From UBA6115 sp050952935 (GTDB lineage Bacteria > Bacillota > Clostridia > Christensenellales > Aristaeellaceae): a DNA stretch of 64,000 bases. Position numbers and translations under genes: made by a program. Location of the stretch: positions 1,302,001 through 1,366,000 of the forward strand of contig JBMNLS010000001.1 in assembly GCA_050952935.1 (NCBI GenBank). Direction: 5' to 3'. The number at the start of each line of letters is the position of its first letter. The stretch's first letter is position 1. Positions 60,524 through 64,000 of the stretch are shown here, one piece after another. The notes under the pieces were generated by a model that had not been told where the DNA came from, searched no databases, and saw only the letters and a program-made list of their open reading frames with translations.

Positions 60524-62452
60524 ATGGCGAAAGACAAGAACAGGGTGCAGAAGGGCAGCATTTCCATTGATGCCCAGAACATCATGCCGGTGATCAAGCG
60601 CTGGCTGTATTCAGATAAGGACATTTTTATCCGGGAAATCGTTTCAAACGGTGTGGATGCCATCACCAAGCTTAAAATGCTGGGCCTGGACGGGGATGAG
60701 GAGCTGAAGGTCATCGTCACCATCGATAAAAAGAAGGGTGAGATCCGGGTTTCCGACAACGGCATCGGCATGACGGCGGAGGAGGTCGACCAGTACATCA
60801 ACCAAGTGGCCTTCTCCAGCGCCGAGGAGTTTTTGAAGAACTACACCGGGGAGGATCCCGCCGGCATCATCGGGCACTTTGGCCTGGGCTTTTATTCCGC
60901 CTTCATGGCCGCCGGCAAGGTGACCATTGATTCCCTTTCCCATCAGGAAGGGGCGGAGGCAGTGCGTTGGGAGAGTGAGGACGGCATCAGCTTTGAGATG
61001 ATGCCGGGCAAGCGGGACACCCGCGGCACCACCATCACCATGAAGATCATGGAGGAAGAAAAAGAGTTCCTTGAAACCCACCGCGCCCGGGAGGTGCTGG
61101 AGAAATACTGTGGCTACATGTCCGTGCCCATTATTTTGGAAGACCTGGAGGACATCAAGGAGCGGAAAGCCCAGGCCGACAAGCGCCGCAAAGAGCATGA
61201 AAAGGAAGCCAAGAAGAAGGAAAAAGAGGGCGAGGCGGAAGCCATGCCCGAGGTGGAGGAGCCGGAACCCGGCCCCATCCAGATCAACGACACCCAGTCC
61301 CTGTGGCTGAAGCCTCCCAAGGACTGTGCGGAGGATGAATACAAGGAAACCTACCGCAAGCTTTTCCGCACCTGGGAGGAGCCCCTGTTCTGGATCCATC
61401 TGAATGTGGATTATCCCTTCAACCTCAAGGGCATTCTCTACTTTCCCCGCATCAAGAAGGACTTTTCCGGCCAGGACGGGGAGATCAAGCTGTTTAACCG
61501 CCAGGTCTTTGTGGCGGACAACATCAAGGAAGTGATTCCGGAGTTCCTGATGGTTTTAAAGGGTGTCATCGATTGCCCCGATCTGCCGCTGAACGTGTCC
61601 CGCTCCTTCCTGCAAAATGACGGCTATGTGCGGAGGATTTCCGCCCACATTGTGAAAAAGGTGGCCGACAAGCTCAACGGGCTGTTTAATACTGAGCGGG
61701 AAACCTACCAGCGCTATTGGGATGATATTCATCCCTTCATCAAATACGGCTGCGTGAGCGATCGCAAATTCTATGACGCGGTGAAGGATTCCCTGGTGCT
61801 GAAAACCACCAAGGGTGAATACCTGACGCTGGATGAGTACAAGGCCCGCAACAGCGGCAAAACCGAGAAAAAGATTTACTATACCACCGATGCCGCCCGC
61901 CAGGCCGCCAGCGTTGCGCCCTTTGAGGATAAGGAGATCGATGTGGCGGTGCTGGACACATTGATCGATGTGAACTTCATGTCTTTCCTGGAGTTTTCAG
62001 GCGGGCAGGATGTGCAGTTTATGCGGGTGGATGCCGACATCAAGGGCCTGCAGGAAGACAGCGAGGAAGGGAAAGACCTGGATCAGGAGAAGCTGCAAAC
62101 CCTGGTGCGTGAAGTGCTGTCCCAGCCTGATATGGAGGTGAAGCTGGAATCCCTCAGCGACCGGGATCTTCCCGGCATCCTGACGGAGGATGAGCAGCTG
62201 AGGCGCTATAAGGACATGAGCCGCATTTATGGCCAGCCCCAGGCCTTCCCGGAGCGCTACACGCTGGTGCTGAACCGGGGCAACAAGTCTGTTCAGGCCA
62301 TCGCGGAGATGGAGGCGGGGGAAAAGCAAAGCCTGCTCATTCAGCAGATCTTTGACCTGGCCCGGCTGTCCTCCCGTCCCCTGGAAGGAGAAGAGCTGAA
62401 AGCCTTTATGGACCGGAGCAACAAGCTGATAGGGCTTCTGGCGCAGGAGTGA
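60524..62452 (+). CDS. htpG: Molecular chaperone HtpG (Hsp90)
   Basis: 642 residues. GHKL ATPase start with IFIREIVSNGVDAITKL, then VSDNGIGMTAEEVD and GHFGLGFYSAFMAA; a charged linker (about 205-250) with EAMPEVEEPEPGP; middle domain NVDYPFNLKGILYFPRI and NVSRSFLQND; C-terminal dimerisation domain. A cytoplasmic ATP-dependent chaperone. TTGGAGGAACC precedes ATG 60524. Heat-shock controlled by HrcA via CIRCE. Confidence 0.97.
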   Translation: MAKDKNRVQKGSISIDAQNIMPVIKRWLYSDKDIFIREIVSNGVDAITKLKMLGLDGDEELKVIVTIDKKKGEIRVSDNGIGMTAEEVDQYINQVAFSSAEEFLKNYTGEDPAGIIGHFGLGFYSAFMAAGKVTIDSLSHQEGAEAVRWESEDGISFEMMPGKRDTRGTTITMKIMEEEKEFLETHRAREVLEKYCGYMSVPIILEDLEDIKERKAQADKRRKEHEKEAKKKEKEGEAEAMPEVEEPEPGPIQINDTQSLWLKPPKDCAEDEYKETYRKLFRTWEEPLFWIHLNVDYPFNLKGILYFPRIKKDFSGQDGEIKLFNRQVFVADNIKEVIPEFLMVLKGVIDCPDLPLNVSRSFLQNDGYVRRISAHIVKKVADKLNGLFNTERETYQRYWDDIHPFIKYGCVSDRKFYDAVKDSLVLKTTKGEYLTLDEYKARNSGKTEKKIYYTTDAARQAASVAPFEDKEIDVAVLDTLIDVNFMSFLEFSGGQDVQFMRVDADIKGLQEDSEEGKDLDQEKLQTLVREVLSQPDMEVKLESLSDRDLPGILTEDEQLRRYKDMSRIYGQPQAFPERYTLVLNRGNKSVQAIAEMEAGEKQSLLIQQIFDLARLSSRPLEGEELKAFMDRSNKLIGLLAQE

Positions 62453-62465
62453 TTTACAGAAAAGA

Positions 62466-62500
62466 GGGTCGCCGTGAAAATGCGGCGACCCGTCTTTTTT
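62466..62500 (+). terminator. Terminator of htpG
   Basis: Perfect 9-bp stem gggtcgccg/cggcgaccc (62466-62474 with 62483-62491), then a T run to about 62500. Strong rho-independent terminator. Confidence 0.9.
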
Positions 62501-62564
62501 ATAATCAGTCGATAATGTGTGTGAATCGATTTATTAAGAAGTGTGAAATTCATTACATGGACAC

Positions 62565-62586
62565 CGGCTCTGCGAAAGCAGAGCCG
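62565..62586. repeat. 9-bp hairpin with GAAA loop
   Basis: cggctctgc (62565-62573) pairs with gcagagccg (62578-62586) around a GAAA tetraloop. No T run follows, so its role as a terminator is unclear. Confidence 0.5.
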
Positions 62587-62660
62587 TTATCAATTGCAAA
62601 AGAGGGCTAAGCAGAGTTTTAAGTTGGTTAAAAAACCAGAAAGCAGACCATTAATCCTCA

Positions 62661-63515
62661 TTATTCTGTTTTATTAGTGTCAGAATCATCTACTGGTGCC
62701 TTTTTATTAATACCCTCCAAATCATCTGGCAAGCAAGTCTCACAGAACATCCGTCCCAGTTCAGTTATCTCGAGCATACCTTTCTCTAGAACGGCTTGTG
62801 CTCGGTCAGGATGGTTTTCCTCAAGTCTGTCCGGTAGATTAGAATACGCAAGAAACTCTGGTAGATGCTCAAATGGTTTATAAAGATCTTCCAACTTATA
62901 GTATCTATCATAAGTTAAGGTTATAAGCCCATGTCGTTCAAGCGAGATTAAAGACAGCGCACATTGCTTACGATTTACTTCAGGCATAATCAGGCACACA
63001 TTTTTGAGTAGTGTAGCTCCACGACCAGGGGAATTCAGATATTCCATATTAATGTTGACAACTGGAGTGACCTTCTCATTTGAAATCGCGCTCAGCACAA
63101 GTGCATCTTGCCTGGACATGTTTCGGATAATTGAAGCAAATGAAGGATGAGTTAATTGACTGCGATCCGCGTCCACGGAAGATGTAATCAACTCTGTAAA
63201 CATTGCGCGCAGAACATGATTTTCCAAACAAATTCTCGATTCTTCTAAAGCAGCTAACACGGTCTGCGTATCAGGATCTACTCTGCGCTCATCCGGAATC
63301 CTCTTGAGATTAGCTTCTAGTTCTTTCTCATATGCTGCGAGTTCCATTTTGTACTTCATTTGGCGTTTGCTATCAAGAAAGTTCAAGTGCCCAAAAATCA
63401 GGTTAAAGAGACTTGCTATTGTTTTTCCTATTACATCAGCAGGAGGAGATACAATTTTGTCGATTGCCTTATTGACACTTTCAGGGATTCTTATTTCAGT
63501 CTTAATTTCTGACAT
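62661..63515 (-). CDS. DUF4393 domain protein (Abi-alpha-like)
   Basis: 284 residues from ATG 63515 (TATGGAGGCC upstream; a frame from 63539 is open but unsupported). A helical N-terminus with IPESVNKAIDKIVSPPADVIGKTIASLFNLIFGHL, then a helix-rich domain with DPDTQTVLAALEESRICLEN. This fits DUF4393, a family that includes proteins annotated as abortive infection Abi-alpha. Lower GC than its neighbours. It stands alone beside a transposase gene, which fits horizontally acquired defence; this is inference. Confidence 0.7.
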   Translation of the reverse strand: MSEIKTEIRIPESVNKAIDKIVSPPADVIGKTIASLFNLIFGHLNFLDSKRQMKYKMELAAYEKELEANLKRIPDERRVDPDTQTVLAALEESRICLENHVLRAMFTELITSSVDADRSQLTHPSFASIIRNMSRQDALVLSAISNEKVTPVVNINMEYLNSPGRGATLLKNVCLIMPEVNRKQCALSLISLERHGLITLTYDRYYKLEDLYKPFEHLPEFLAYSNLPDRLEENHPDRAQAVLEKGMLEITELGRMFCETCLPDDLEGINKKAPVDDSDTNKTE

Positions 63516-63811
63516 CTTTGGCCTCCATAAACATAGCATCGTGATTGTCTAATTGTTACCATTTACTATTAGTTTAACAGAATCGTTGTGTTGTGTATAG
63601 ATATATTACGACTTGAGTTTCCGTATTCTGATTATACTTTTTGATTGAGCTGCAGGTGATTCAGGGGTTTTGAGGAAGTCACTGTCAAATCATGTCTTTT
63701 TTGTCAATATTCTGGCATATTTATGACGGAAAATGAGGAACCTTTCCTGTTTTTCATAGTAGAATTGATTTGTAACAAAAACTCGACTAAACAAATCCAG
63801 GGAGGCTCCTC

Positions 63812-64000
63812 ATGCGTTATTCTACCACAGATACCTATCAACTCAAAAGGGAAATCATCACCTTCGCCAGGCGTCTGAGTGAAGGCCTCCCACGGGATTG
63901 GGAAAAGTTTACCGCTGATATGCTTTTCGGCATCCTCGCGTCCAGCAGCTGCATTCTTTCCCGCTTTGCCGATGTGCTCAAAGAAGATATCTTGAAAAAG
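63812..64000 (+). CDS. Transposase N-terminus (cut by the window edge)
   Basis: The first 63 codons, MRYSTTDTYQLKREIITFAR..., preceded by CAGGGAGG, run to the window end. The residue pattern (RRLSEGLPRDWEKFTADMLFGILASSSCILSRFADVLKED) is like the N-terminal part of IS4-like or IS1182-like transposases, but the family cannot be fixed without the rest. The flank before it is AT-rich and may hold the left end of the element. Confidence 0.65.
   Translation, partial: MRYSTTDTYQLKREIITFARRLSEGLPRDWEKFTADMLFGILASSSCILSRFADVLKEDILKK

Noticed and set aside
62565..62586. The GAAA-loop hairpin as a second htpG terminator
   Set aside because: No T run follows, and the strong terminator at 62466-62500 already explains the end of htpG.
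1..64000. CRISPR array or Cas genes
   Set aside because: No regularly spaced repeats and no Cas motifs were seen.

Overview
The window looks like a chromosomal stretch from a Gram-positive member of the Bacillota, most likely an uncultured or metagenome-derived relative of the Clostridia. The signs are strong AGGAGG-type ribosome binding sites, high GC, a CIRCE heat-shock operator in front of htpG, a DUF436/YwlG protein, GerMN lipoproteins, YitT, and an efp gene followed by a Clostridia-type acidic zinc-ribbon protein. I cannot name the genus. Most of the window is ordinary core genome; the two ends and the 6.6-14.9 kb block are accessory.

Region 1 (1-3.7 kb) is a decayed accessory patch on the 3' side of a tRNA-Ala(CGC) gene. 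It holds a 5'-truncated type I methyltransferase (hsdM), a truncated hsdS cut by an intact IS256-family element, then the tRNA with its terminator and a second, partial copy of the tRNA 5' end. Region 2 (3.8-6.8 kb, minus strand) carries an L,D-transpeptidase with an SH3 domain, uppP (one frameshift), Ogt, an Ogt-like ATL protein and a 57-residue basic protein. Region 3 (6.8-14.9 kb, minus) is the most interesting part: a kinase / vWA / PP2C signalling island resembling the TerY-P triad. It has two PP2C phosphatases, one vWA protein, two kinases whose N-terminal 410 residues are nearly identical but whose membrane tails differ, an unusual Lgt-like enzyme and a small membrane protein, plus a truncated copy of that last gene. 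Junctions are overlapping or short from 14864 down to 3781, so regions 2 and 3 may form one long transcription unit.

Region 4 (15-30.8 kb) has a MATE exporter, a membrane-anchored hydrolase, an EamA transporter and a DUF4358-like lipoprotein. These are followed by an ECF sigma factor, its probable anti-sigma partner and a run of seven secreted proteins, several of them paralogs and some with SH3 domains. Region 5 (30-46 kb, minus) is transport and metabolism: livKHMGF, a YggS-type PLP protein with YwlG, GAPDH, ribosomal protein S21, and oppABCDF with an aspartate/glutamate racemase. oppA is frameshifted and oppC carries an extra extracellular domain. Region 6 (46-52.6 kb, plus) has an M24 peptidase, efp, the zinc-ribbon protein, a Trk/Ktr potassium uptake pair and a two-component system.

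Region 7 (52.6-60.3 kb, minus) is an operon yitT-dnaX-membrane protein-DUF6062-two GerMN proteins, followed upstream by a peroxiredoxin. Region 8 (60.4-64 kb) is CIRCE-htpG, a DUF4393 (Abi-alpha-like) gene, and the start of a transposase running off the window edge. Functional names rest on motifs read by eye; no database search was run.
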